This document shows, one piece after another, positions 33,549 through 41,657 of a stretch of DNA of 64,000 bases. Each line of letters starts with the position of its first letter. The stretch's first letter is position 1. Position numbers and translations under genes: made by a program. The notes beneath the pieces are model-generated. The model saw only the letters and a list, made by a program, of their open reading frames with translations, was not told the origin of the DNA and did no database searches. The stretch is from Mucilaginibacter sp. (GTDB lineage: Bacteria > Bacteroidota > Bacteroidia > Sphingobacteriales > Sphingobacteriaceae). The stretch spans positions 248,001-312,000 of the forward strand of contig NZ_JANYGQ010000038.1 of NCBI RefSeq assembly GCF_025359345.1. Reading direction: 5' to 3'.

Positions 33549-35123
33549 ATGGTAGAGGTAAGACCAGACGAAGTATCAGCAATTTTGCGTCAGCAGTTGG
33601 CAGGCTTCAAGTCAGAATCTGAATTAGAAGAAGTGGGTACTGTACTCCAGGTGGGTGACGGTATTGCACGCGTTTATGGATTAACAAAAGTACAATCGGG
33701 CGAGCTGGTTGAGTTTGGTACCGGCTTACAGGGTATCGTACTTAACCTTGAAGAAGATAACGTGGGTGTGGTATTGCTTGGCAAATCCGATGATATTAAA
33801 GAAGGTGATACCGTTAAACGTACCAACAGGATTGCTTCAATTAACGTAGGCGAAGGCATGCTTGGCCGTGTTGTTGATACCCTAGGTACCCCAATTGATG
33901 GTAAAGGCCCTATTGCCGGGCAGGTTTATGAAATGCCTTTGGAGCGTAAAGCGCCAGGTGTTATCTATCGCCAACCGGTAACCGAGCCTTTGCAAACTGG
34001 TATCAAAGCTATCGACGCGATGATCCCTATCGGCCGTGGCCAGCGTGAGTTGGTTATTGGCGACCGTCAGACAGGTAAAACTGCGGTTTGTATCGATACT
34101 ATCATCAACCAAAAAGAATTTTATGATGCTGGCAAACCGGTTATCTGTATATATGTAGCTTGCGGCCAGAAGGCTTCTACCGTAGCTAACATCGTACGCA
34201 CACTGGAAGAAAAAGGCGCTATGCCTTACTCTATCATTGTTGCAGCAAACGCTTCTGACTCTGCTACCATGCAGTTCTTCGCGCCGTTTGCAGGTGCCGC
34301 AATTGGTGAGTACTTCCGCGATACAGGCCGTCCGGCTTTGATTATCTATGATGATTTGTCAAAACAGGCAGTTGCTTACCGCGAAGTGTCGTTATTATTA
34401 CGTCGCCCACCGGGCCGCGAGGCTTATCCTGGTGACGTGTTTTACCTGCACAGCCGTTTATTAGAGCGTGCCGCTAAAATCAACCAGAATGATTCAATTG
34501 CCCAGGCAATGAATGATTTACCTGAGTCGATCCGTGGTATTGTTAAAGGTGGTGGTTCATTAACCGCATTGCCTATCATCGAAACACAGGCAGGTGACGT
34601 ATCGGCATATATCCCAACCAACGTAATTTCGATTACTGACGGCCAGATATTCCTTGAGTCGAACTTATTTAACGCAGGTGTTCGTCCGGCCATCAACGTA
34701 GGTATTTCGGTATCACGTGTGGGTGGTAACGCGCAAATCAAATCGATGAAGAAAGTTGCAGGTACCCTGAAACTTGACCAGGCGCAATACCGTGAGCTTG
34801 AGGCCTTCTCGAAATTCGGTTCAGACCTTGATGCATCAACAAAAACAGTGCTTGATAAAGGTGCCCGTAACGTTGAGATTTTGAAGCAAGGTCAGTACTC
34901 ACCTGTAACAGTTGAAAAACAAGTTGCTGTTATTTACTTAGGTACTAAAAACCTGATGCGTAACGTACCTGTAAATAAAATCAGGGAGTTTGAAAGCGAA
35001 TTTACAAGCCAGCTTGAAGTTCGTCACCCTGAAGTCTTAGCTGCGCTTAAAGCAGGTAAGTTTGACGACAGCATCACCGGCGTACTGGAAACAGTTGCTA
35101 AAGAGCTGAGCGGGAAATATTAA
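33549..35123 (+). CDS. atpA: F0F1 ATP synthase subunit alpha
   Basis: 524 residues, normal length. N-terminal beta barrel with VLQVGDGIARVYGL, nucleotide-binding core with the P-loop GDRQTGKTA (about 170-178) and the signature PAINVGISVSRVGG. It is a regulatory, non-catalytic nucleotide-binding subunit of F1. The catalytic beta and the epsilon genes are not in this operon. Confidence 0.97.
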   Translation: MVEVRPDEVSAILRQQLAGFKSESELEEVGTVLQVGDGIARVYGLTKVQSGELVEFGTGLQGIVLNLEEDNVGVVLLGKSDDIKEGDTVKRTNRIASINVGEGMLGRVVDTLGTPIDGKGPIAGQVYEMPLERKAPGVIYRQPVTEPLQTGIKAIDAMIPIGRGQRELVIGDRQTGKTAVCIDTIINQKEFYDAGKPVICIYVACGQKASTVANIVRTLEEKGAMPYSIIVAANASDSATMQFFAPFAGAAIGEYFRDTGRPALIIYDDLSKQAVAYREVSLLLRRPPGREAYPGDVFYLHSRLLERAAKINQNDSIAQAMNDLPESIRGIVKGGGSLTALPIIETQAGDVSAYIPTNVISITDGQIFLESNLFNAGVRPAINVGISVSRVGGNAQIKSMKKVAGTLKLDQAQYRELEAFSKFGSDLDASTKTVLDKGARNVEILKQGQYSPVTVEKQVAVIYLGTKNLMRNVPVNKIREFESEFTSQLEVRHPEVLAALKAGKFDDSITGVLETVAKELSGKY

Positions 35124-35132
35124 TTAGTTCAA

Positions 35133-35195
35133 AGTCTAAAGTCTTTAGTCCTGAGTCGATAGACTTTAGACTAAAGACTCGAGACTAAAGACTCA
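35133..35195. repeat. Perfectly phased heptad array between atpA and atpG
   Basis: Nine uninterrupted 7-nt units over 63 bp: four of form AGTCNNN (35133-35160), then five of form AGACTNN (35161-35195). GACT is the complement of AGTC, so the two halves can pair. It starts 9 bp after the atpA stop and ends 7 bp before the atpG ATG. Confidence 0.88.
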
Positions 35196-35202
35196 ACAAA
35201 GA

Positions 35203-36102
35203 ATGGCTAATTTAAAAGAAGTAAGAAACAGGATTAAGTCTGTAAGTTCGACACAGCAGATAACCAAAGCCATGAAAATGGTTTCGGCAGCTAAGTTGAA
35301 ACGGGCTACCAACGCAATTGTACAGCTGCGCCCTTATGCAAACAAGCTGAAGGAGTTGCTCGCAAACTTGTCTGCAAGTTTAGAGGATGGCTCATCGCCA
35401 TTTTTAGCGCAGCGCGAGCCGAACAAGGTGCTGATAGTTGTGGTATCGTCAAACCGTGGCCTGGCCGGTGCTTTTAACGCTAACGTTATAAAAGCCGCCA
35501 ATAACCTGATTGCTGAAAAATACAGCGAGCAGCTTAGGGCCGGCAATGTATCGATAGTTAGTATCGGTAAAAAAAGCCAGGAGTTTTATCAGCGCCGCAA
35601 GTACAATGTTATTGGTAACAATAATGATTTGTACCTCGATCTTAACTTTATAAACACATCCGTAATTACCGAAAGTATTATGGAAGGATTTTTAAAAGGC
35701 GATTATGACCGCGTTGAACTGGTGTACAACCAGTTTAAAAACGCTGCTATGCAGATACTAACTGTTGAGCAGCTGTTACCGGTTCCAAAACCCGAAGTTA
35801 AGAAAGAAGAAGGCAAAAAGGACCTTAATAAAGTACAGGTTGATTACATATTGGAGCCTTCGCAGGAAGCTATAGTAGAGCAGCTTATCCCTAAAAATAT
35901 TAAGATACAGGTTTACAAAGCAGTGCTTGATTCAAATGCATCAGAGCACGGCGCACGTATGACCGCGATGGATAAAGCAACAGATAACGCCGGTGAATTA
36001 TTGAAAGCGTTAAAGCTATCGTACAACCAGGCACGCCAGGCAGCCATCACCACCGAATTGACGGAGATTGTGAGCGGCGCCGCAGCATTATCTGCACAGT
36101 AA
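35203..36102 (+). CDS. atpG: F0F1 ATP synthase subunit gamma
   Basis: 299 residues. N-terminal and C-terminal helices of the central rotor shaft are recognisable (EVRNRIKSVSSTQQITKAMK and ARQAAITTELTEIVSGAAAL), with a Rossmann-like middle (VVSSNRGLAGAFN). A lysine/glutamate-rich insertion lies around 205-220. It rotates inside alpha3beta3. Last gene of the operon, followed by a terminator. Confidence 0.95.
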   Translation: MANLKEVRNRIKSVSSTQQITKAMKMVSAAKLKRATNAIVQLRPYANKLKELLANLSASLEDGSSPFLAQREPNKVLIVVVSSNRGLAGAFNANVIKAANNLIAEKYSEQLRAGNVSIVSIGKKSQEFYQRRKYNVIGNNNDLYLDLNFINTSVITESIMEGFLKGDYDRVELVYNQFKNAAMQILTVEQLLPVPKPEVKKEEGKKDLNKVQVDYILEPSQEAIVEQLIPKNIKIQVYKAVLDSNASEHGARMTAMDKATDNAGELLKALKLSYNQARQAAITTELTEIVSGAAALSAQ

Positions 36103-36130
36103 GTATATCAAGTGATTTTTTTAATAATAG

Positions 36131-36161
36131 AAGGCTTTCCGCAAGGAGGGCCTTTCTTTTT
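36131..36161 (+). terminator. Terminator of the atp operon
   Basis: Stem AAGGC..TCC with its complement (two G-U pairs), a GCAA loop and TTCTTTTT after it, 28 bp downstream of atpG. A further imperfect palindrome of TGATTT-type words follows to about 36240. Confidence 0.8.
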
Positions 36162-36277
36162 GAACCATGATTTGAGGGGTTCGCTGATTTCGCTTTATAA
36201 ATCCTTGAATCCCAAAATCAAGCAAATCGAAGTTCAGACAAAATAAACAAATTATACTCCTGCTTTGTTATCCCCTC

Positions 36278-36478
36278 ATGACAAAGCCAGCAAACTCAAC
36301 AGACAAACCATCACCTGCAGATACACCTACCCACAGGCCACACGATAACGGCCACAAAAGTGTGGTGCGTAACGAGGATAAAGAATATAAAGCAGATAAA
36401 CCCCACGGCGGTGAAATAGCTAAAAAGCACGAAAAGGAAGAGCAGCCTGTGCATCCTGGGGACAAACGCAAAACTTAG
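36278..36478 (+). CDS. Small hydrophilic, probably disordered protein
   Basis: 66 residues, almost all polar (rich in Lys, Glu, Asp, His, Pro), with no hydrophobic core, signal or membrane segment. No family recognised. It sits alone between the atp terminator and the convergent ABC exporter. A frame on the opposite strand over the same bases looks less protein-like. Small charged proteins of this type are common in soil Bacteroidota, but expression is unproven. Confidence 0.4.
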   Translation: MTKPANSTDKPSPADTPTHRPHDNGHKSVVRNEDKEYKADKPHGGEIAKKHEKEEQPVHPGDKRKT

Positions 36479-36493
36479 CTGCATTTTTTTCGG

Positions 36494-36537
36494 CTATGAA
36501 CTATCCCGCACATACGGGATCAACTATGAACTACTTT
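36494..36537. repeat. CTATGAA word array overlapping the ABC gene stop codon
   Basis: CTATGAA at 36494-36500 and 36524-36530, each flanked by related CTA-starting units, around a GGGAT-containing palindrome (ATCCCG..CGGGAT). The last unit supplies the CTA (minus-strand TAG) stop of the ABC gene at 36531-36533. The same word recurs at 46058-46092. Confidence 0.65.
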
Positions 36538-38378
36538 ACAATTCCTGCCGAGTTAAACTGCAAATCGTACAGTTTGCGGTAGTAACCGTCTTCAATACGT
36601 AACAGTTCCTGGTGGGTACCCATTTCTTTTATCTCGCCATGGTCGAGGACGATGATTTTATCGGCATTTTGTATGGTGGATAGGCGGTGGGCAATTACAA
36701 TGGCTGTGCGGCCCTGCATGAGTTTGCCTATGGCATTTTGTATCAAAATCTCCGTCTCTGTATCAACGGATGATGTGGCCTCGTCCAGCACGAGGATGGT
36801 GGGGTTGTAAACCAAAGCCCTGATAAACGAAATTAATTGGGATTGACCGGCGGAAAGTGTAGAGCCCCGTTCCATCACATTATAATCATATCCGCCGGGC
36901 AACCGCTCTATAAATTCATGTGCACCAACGTCTTTTGCAGCCGCGATGATTTGCTCACGGGTAATTTCGGTATTGTTAAGACTGATGTTGTTGGCAATGG
37001 TATCGGTAAACAAAAATACATCCTGTATAACAGTCGCAATGTGCGAGCGCAGGTAATCAACATCATACTCCCGTATATCGTGCCCGTCAATAGTAACGGT
37101 GCCTTTGCCAATTTCATAAAAACGGTTCAGGATATTTATTGTTGATGACTTACCCGCACCGGTAGCGCCTACCAGCGCCAGCGTTTTACCGGGCTGCAGG
37201 TGAAAGTTGATATCCTTTAAAACCCAGTTTTCTTCGTTATAGGCAAACCAAACGTCCTTAAATTCTATGTCGCCCTTAAGGGTCTCAGGCACCAGTTTAC
37301 CGGTATTAACGGCCACCTCATCGGTATCCAATACTTTAAATATCCTGTCGGCACCTACCATGCCCATTTGCAGGGTGTTAAATTTATCGGCCAGTTGACG
37401 TATGGGCCTGAAAAGCATATTCAACAACACAATAAAACCGGTTATTACACCCGGCGTAATGCCGTGCTGGTTGGCAGAAATACTCAATAACGCTTTGTCC
37501 GACAGGATGCGCTTGCAACCATACCATACCAGCAGGCCAATACAAACGGCAAACAAAATTTCGACTACGGGAAAGAAGATAGAATAATACCAGTTTGAGC
37601 GAATGTTGGCATCGCGGTATTTAGTATTTACGGCTTTGAACTTCCGCATTTCCTGGTCCTCGCGGGCAAAAAGTTGGATAACGCTCATCCCGGAAATATG
37701 CTCAGCCAAAAAAGTATTCAAATGCGCCACCTGCGTACGCACCTCCTGGAAAGATGACTTAATGGCTTCCTTAAAAACATAAGTCGACAACAGCAGGAAC
37801 GGCATCGGTATCATTGTTATCAGCGCCAGTTTCCAGTCCTGGTAAAGCATAACACCAATAACTGCCACAACTAGCAGTAGATCGCCCATAATAGATATCA
37901 ATCCTTCTGAGAATATATCGGCAATTGTTTCCAAATCAGAAACAGTTCGCGTTATTAACATACCGATTGGTGTACGGTCGAAATATTTCAAGCGTAGGCT
38001 GGTGATGTGATTAAATACGTCGATCCTCAAATCACGGATTACGGATTGCCCCAGCGAGTTGGTTAAGTATGTTTGATAATATTGAGCAACAGTTTGGATA
38101 ACCAACTGCGCAATCATCAGCCCAATCATAAAAACCAGGCCGTTATAATCGTCGGTAAGAATATGGTTATCAAGCGTTTTTTGGATCAGGATAGGCTGTA
38201 CCAAAGCATTAGCCGCTAAAAATATAGTAAGGGATGCAGCTATGATAAAAGTGGACCGGTAGGGCTTTACATAATGCATTACCCGCCCCAGCAGTTTCCA
38301 ATCGAGTGCTTTACCGGTAACGCCCCCTCCGCCCCCTGAAGGGGGAACTTTTGAATTTGTATTTTTATTGTTGCTCAC
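36531..38378 (-). CDS. ABC exporter, fused permease/ATPase (MsbA-like)
   Basis: 615 residues. Six-helix type I exporter membrane domain (about 30-350), then an ATPase domain with Walker A LVGATGAGKSS (about 398-408), signature LSAGQSQLISF, Walker B ILVLDEATSSVD and the H-loop IVIAHRLST. It works as a dimer in the inner membrane exporting lipid, drug or peptide. The substrate is not readable. The N-terminal residues SKVPPSGGGGGVTG are encoded by a C-rich palindromic element (38322-38347), so this stretch is probably a repeat insertion. Confidence 0.93.
   Translation of the reverse strand: MSNNKNTNSKVPPSGGGGGVTGKALDWKLLGRVMHYVKPYRSTFIIAASLTIFLAANALVQPILIQKTLDNHILTDDYNGLVFMIGLMIAQLVIQTVAQYYQTYLTNSLGQSVIRDLRIDVFNHITSLRLKYFDRTPIGMLITRTVSDLETIADIFSEGLISIMGDLLLVVAVIGVMLYQDWKLALITMIPMPFLLLSTYVFKEAIKSSFQEVRTQVAHLNTFLAEHISGMSVIQLFAREDQEMRKFKAVNTKYRDANIRSNWYYSIFFPVVEILFAVCIGLLVWYGCKRILSDKALLSISANQHGITPGVITGFIVLLNMLFRPIRQLADKFNTLQMGMVGADRIFKVLDTDEVAVNTGKLVPETLKGDIEFKDVWFAYNEENWVLKDINFHLQPGKTLALVGATGAGKSSTINILNRFYEIGKGTVTIDGHDIREYDVDYLRSHIATVIQDVFLFTDTIANNISLNNTEITREQIIAAAKDVGAHEFIERLPGGYDYNVMERGSTLSAGQSQLISFIRALVYNPTILVLDEATSSVDTETEILIQNAIGKLMQGRTAIVIAHRLSTIQNADKIIVLDHGEIKEMGTHQELLRIEDGYYRKLYDLQFNSAGIVK
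38322..38347 (+). repeat. C-rich palindromic element inside the ABC gene start
   Basis: Reads GCCCCCTCCGCCCCCTGAAG then GGGGGAAC. An inverted, similar copy lies at 38422-38447. The internal CCCCCTGAAGGGGG forms a hairpin. It lies within codons ~10-20 of the ABC exporter. Confidence 0.65.
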
Positions 38379-38421
38379 TTAAATTCAAAGTTATCGTATA
38401 ATTTTAAAATTTTCCTTTTTT

Positions 38422-38447
38422 GTTCCCCCTTTAGGGGGGTAGGAGGC
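38422..38447 (-). repeat. C-rich palindromic element, inverted second copy
   Basis: On the minus strand it reads GCCTCCTACCCCCCTAAAGG then GGGAAC, about 80% like 38322-38347. It lies between the truA stop codon (38447-38449, one shared base) and the ABC start, so the two copies flank the ABC start region. Confidence 0.65.
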
Positions 38448-39202
38448 TAATATTGCACTCTGGTTAAGAATAGCCCGCATGCAGGTACGGACATGCCCGC
38501 GTTACTGCGGTTTTTGCTTTCGATGATGGTGCGAACGGCTTCCGGTTCAATCTCTTTGCGGCCCACCATAATCAATGTGCCTACTATCGCCCGTACCATG
38601 TTGCGTAAAAATCTGTCGGCTGATATTTGGAATACCATGCCGTCGCCCTCAATGATCCAACCGGTTTTTGATATTTTGCAATTGTTGGTTTTTACCTGGG
38701 TGTTTGATTTACTAAAGCAACTAAAATCGGTATACTCCATTATGATCACAGCGGCTTTATTCATCAGTTCCACATCCGGTCTATCGCGCAGTTCCCATGA
38801 GTAGCCCGTTTTAAAAGGGTCCTTGCTAAAATGGATATGGTATTCATAGCTGCGTAAAGTGGCATCGAACCGCGCATGTGCTTCGGCAGTAACCGCGAAG
38901 ACATTCTTTATGGCGATATCTTTAGGCAGAATAGAATTTAAACTTCTCACAACAGTTGCAGTTTCATCTATGGTCCGTGGTCTATCGTCTATGGTCTGAA
39001 TGTCGAAATGCGCAAAAAACTCTTTGGCATGTACGCCGGTATCCGTACGCCCGCAACCAACTGTTTCAACAGGCTGGCGCAAAACGGTGGAGAGTGCTTT
39101 ATCCAATACTTCCTGAACAGCTACCGCATTTGGCTGCGTTTGCCAGCCGTGGTAATTGGTGCCATCGTAGGAGAGTTCAATAAAATAGCGTTGAGTGATC
39201 AC
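38447..39202 (-). CDS. truA: tRNA pseudouridine(38-40) synthase
   Basis: 251 residues. TruA motifs: opening YDGTNYHGWQTQPN, catalytic Asp54 in GRTDTGVHA, and the later RFLRNMVRAIVGTL. It converts U38-40 of the tRNA anticodon stem to pseudouridine. Residues 70-79 (TIDDRPRTID) are encoded by four 7-nt repeat units (38968-38995) and lie where most TruA proteins have a shorter loop after the AHFD motif. This looks like an in-frame insertion that the enzyme tolerates. Confidence 0.95.
   Translation of the reverse strand: MITQRYFIELSYDGTNYHGWQTQPNAVAVQEVLDKALSTVLRQPVETVGCGRTDTGVHAKEFFAHFDIQTIDDRPRTIDETATVVRSLNSILPKDIAIKNVFAVTAEAHARFDATLRSYEYHIHFSKDPFKTGYSWELRDRPDVELMNKAAVIIMEYTDFSCFSKSNTQVKTNNCKISKTGWIIEGDGMVFQISADRFLRNMVRAIVGTLIMVGRKEIEPEAVRTIIESKNRSNAGMSVPACGLFLTRVQY
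38968..38995. repeat. Heptad array inside the truA coding sequence
   Basis: Four phased 7-nt units (CTATGGT, CCGTGGT, CTATCGT, CTATGGT). On the coding strand they begin ACC/ACG and encode TIDDRPRTID. It is the only junction-type array seen within a gene. Confidence 0.8.
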
Positions 39203-39223
39203 GAGGGCAAAGGTAGTGAGGAT

Positions 39224-39315
39224 GTTGTAATGTTGAAACGTTGGAAGGTTTTAAAGTTAAGAACACGAGTCGGACAACAAGGTCACAACCTTTCAACTTT
39301 CCAACCTTACAACAA
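39224..39315. repeat. Octad array between the DUF892 gene and truA
   Basis: Five phased 8-nt GTTNNAAN-type units (39224-39263). After a 20-bp spacer come four phased units of the complementary CAAC word (39284-39315). The outer 27 nt of the two arms pair with about four mismatches. The array ends 1 bp from the DUF892 stop and 21 bp from the truA start. Confidence 0.82.
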
Positions 39316-39316
39316 T

Positions 39317-39841
39317 TTACGAAATATACTCCTTATAAATCGACTCAAACAAAATCTTGTTCTCAACAGCAAGATCAAAAGGCTGGTCTAAAAAAGAGCT
39401 ACTATAGCCTATAGCTTGGGCCAGGTTTTTTAATACTTTAAAATAGGTAATTTCAATGCCTTCTATCTGCTGTAAATAAAAAAGGATAAATACATCTTTT
39501 TCAAGCGGTGTTTTACCAGCTTTGATGGTTGAAATGTAAGCCTCCAGCGTCATTGCCTTTATACCCAGGGTGCTAGTTTGGGATGGTGTTTCGCCAATTG
39601 CCGTGTATATTTCATCCATTTGTTTAATCTGGCTTTCGGTATCGTCAATACCTTCCTGTATTGCGTGTTTCAAAACGTTTAATTTTGAAATACTTTTTAC
39701 CTCGTTAAAGAAACTGATGAGGTGTTGTTTTCCAAAATAAATGTAATTCAAGTGCTCAAGAAAAGTTTTTTTCAGCAGCATATCATCAATCTGCACATCT
39801 TTAGGTTGCAAAGAGGGTGAAGGATCAGTCGGATCGGCCAT
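39317..39841 (-). CDS. DUF892 (YciE/YciF) ferritin-like protein
   Basis: 174 residues. The four-helix pattern and the segment LEHLNYIYFGKQHLISFF, followed by DDTESQIKQMDEIYTAIGE, fit the DUF892 family, ferritin-like stress proteins found across bacteria. Possible metal ligands (Glu, His) are present in the helices but not certain. The function is unknown, and members are often induced by envelope or osmotic stress. Upstream of truA on the same strand, with an octad array between. Confidence 0.72.
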   Translation of the reverse strand: MADPTDPSPSLQPKDVQIDDMLLKKTFLEHLNYIYFGKQHLISFFNEVKSISKLNVLKHAIQEGIDDTESQIKQMDEIYTAIGETPSQTSTLGIKAMTLEAYISTIKAGKTPLEKDVFILFYLQQIEGIEITYFKVLKNLAQAIGYSSSFLDQPFDLAVENKILFESIYKEYIS

Positions 39842-39923
39842 GTCAATCAGGGGTTAAATCAGCAAATAAAAGTACGATATTTATTGAATACAACACACAC
39901 AGCAAATAATTAGCAAAACAGCT

Positions 39924-39931
39924 TATCTTTG
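39924..39931 (+). promoter_or_regulatory. Candidate -7 box for the DUF4293 gene
   Basis: TATCTTTG, an exact TAnnTTTG match 17 bp before the ATG. No clear TTTG at the -33 position. Confidence 0.5.
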
Positions 39932-39948
39932 CCTTATAAACTAATACT

Positions 39949-40416
39949 ATGTTACAACGAGTACAAAGCATTTACCTGTTATTAGCTTCATTAGCTATGT
40001 TTGCCCTGTTCCTTTTTCCACTGGTGCACAATGTTTATGTAGATGGCAAACCATTAACCATAATGGTAACCGGTGTTTTCCAGGATATAAACGGACAACA
40101 CACCCATACCCAATTTTTTATGGGGATAACGATCGCCACAGCCATCATCGGATTGATACCACTGATCATCATTTTTTTATACAAAAATCGCAAGCAGCAA
40201 ATAGCGCTTAGCTATAGCACATTGCTGGTGATAGTTGGTTATAGCTTCTGGCTGTCGCAGATGGCAAAAGGCGTTATGGGCAGCGTACAGATTGATACCC
40301 ATAACTTCGGGATAGGCCTTTTCCTTTCCTCATTCAGCATGCTGCTTATATTGTTGGCTATCAGGGCTATAAAAGCCGATGAAAAGCTGGTGAAATCGGC
40401 AGATAGGTTGAGATAG
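39949..40416 (+). CDS. DUF4293 four-helix membrane protein
   Basis: 155 residues. Starts MLQRVQSIYLLLASLAM, the typical opening of the Bacteroidota DUF4293 family, with four transmembrane segments (about 8-26, 58-80, 88-106 and 122-142) and a basic C-terminus. Function unknown. It converges on the alpha/beta hydrolase, and the spacer holds a word array. Confidence 0.82.
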   Translation: MLQRVQSIYLLLASLAMFALFLFPLVHNVYVDGKPLTIMVTGVFQDINGQHTHTQFFMGITIATAIIGLIPLIIIFLYKNRKQQIALSYSTLLVIVGYSFWLSQMAKGVMGSVQIDTHNFGIGLFLSSFSMLLILLAIRAIKADEKLVKSADRLR

Positions 40417-40432
40417 GGGTGTTAGTTTATTG

Positions 40433-40533
40433 GGTTGATTAGGTTGGATTGAGTTGATTAAGTTGTCAGTGCCGCCGGCAATTATTTTAAGACTAAATCA
40501 CTCCAAACTAATCAACCACTCACCTAATCAACT
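40433..40533. repeat. Word array between DUF4293 and the hydrolase (9-10-nt units)
   Basis: GGTTGATTA, GGTTGGATT and GAGTTGATTA-type units (40433-40465) are followed 38 bp later by the complementary word (CTAATCAAC type, 40503-40533). The two arms can fold on each other. It probably doubles as a bidirectional terminator for the converging genes. Confidence 0.7.
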
Positions 40534-40547
40534 GCGGGAAAGACGCA

Positions 40548-41420
40548 TCAGTTAAATCTTCCGTATTTCTCAATCTTTCTGTATGGCTTTGTGAAAAAGT
40601 CGCCGACCACCTGGTTAAACATGTCTTTATAAAAAATAGGCGTGGAGTGTCCCGAGTTTGGCAATATCCATAAATAAGAATTAGGGATAGTTTCCGCTAT
40701 CAGCATAGTATGTTTGGTACGTATAACATCATGGTCGCCGCCGATGACAAGGGTAGGGCAGGCAATTTTCTTTAGATCCTCCAGTTTTATATGTGGCTCG
40801 TAGCTTAAAAGATGCAGCAGCTTAAGCTGGTCCTTCATTTCTGGTGTTACATTCTTTATTTTTTTGATTGTGTCCTGGCCCTTAAGGTTCATTTTTAGTG
40901 CGTAATCGTAAACAAAAGGGTCTACAGCACTGGTATCCGGCCAAAGGTTTGCGCCGGTTACTGCCAGCTTCTTCACTTTTTCAGGATGGCGCATGGCCAG
41001 CATCAGTCCCTCAATACCGCCATCACTCCAACCAATTACATTGCATTGTTTCAGGTTCAATTTATCCAGCAAGGCATTCAAATCGTCAGTCATCATCTCG
41101 TACGATAATGAATCAGTATGATCTATTGATTTCCCCTGTGAGCGGCTGTCCGCAATAATTACCTGGTAGTTTTTAGCGAAGTAGGGTATCTGGTATAAAA
41201 AATTATTGATAGAGCCGCCGTTGCCATGTATAATAAGCAGCGGTTCGCCTTTACCGTATGTTTCATAATACATTTTAAAGCCGCGGATATCGGCATATTT
41301 ACCAACTGTTGCGTTTTTGCCATAGGTGGTAGTATCCATAGCCTTCTGGACATCCTCCTGCGCAAATGTAAATTTTGCGAACAGGATGAAAGATAAAAAA
41401 AGTAAGGTTTTTGATTTCAT
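40548..41420 (-). CDS. Exported alpha/beta hydrolase
   Basis: 290 residues. Signal peptide (ends FTFAQ, about residue 20), then an alpha/beta-hydrolase fold. It shows the oxyanion motif IHGNGG, nucleophile elbow GWSDGG, a candidate acid in IGGDHD and the catalytic histidine in NSGHSTP. It probably cleaves esters or lactones in the periplasm. The substrate is unknown. Confidence 0.85.
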   Translation of the reverse strand: MKSKTLLFLSFILFAKFTFAQEDVQKAMDTTTYGKNATVGKYADIRGFKMYYETYGKGEPLLIIHGNGGSINNFLYQIPYFAKNYQVIIADSRSQGKSIDHTDSLSYEMMTDDLNALLDKLNLKQCNVIGWSDGGIEGLMLAMRHPEKVKKLAVTGANLWPDTSAVDPFVYDYALKMNLKGQDTIKKIKNVTPEMKDQLKLLHLLSYEPHIKLEDLKKIACPTLVIGGDHDVIRTKHTMLIAETIPNSYLWILPNSGHSTPIFYKDMFNQVVGDFFTKPYRKIEKYGRFN

Positions 41421-41657
41421 AAGGGAAAGATAACGATTTTATTTATGATAATTTATAGTAACTGAGCGGTAAAGGATTTTTCGAACCATTGCAGATTTAA
41501 ACAAGAATAGGGGAAGGTCACAAACTAAATCTTGTAAACCGATCTATAACTTCAAGTAATTGCAAATCACTATTGGTGATGTATTGAAAGTTATAATTAA
41601 GCCGACCTTTAGCTATTATTTCATTCTAAATTCAGGCTTAGCCTGGTTAATTTTATC

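Noticed and set aside
35133..35195. CRISPR-like periodic array
   Set aside because: Unit of 7 nt with no 25-35-nt repeats or spacers and no cas genes. The regular period is of another kind and is reported as a heptad array.
36268..36471. 67-codon minus-strand frame over the small hydrophilic gene
   Set aside because: Ser/Leu/Cys-rich shadow with no signal or domain. The plus-strand reading is more plausible though itself uncertain.
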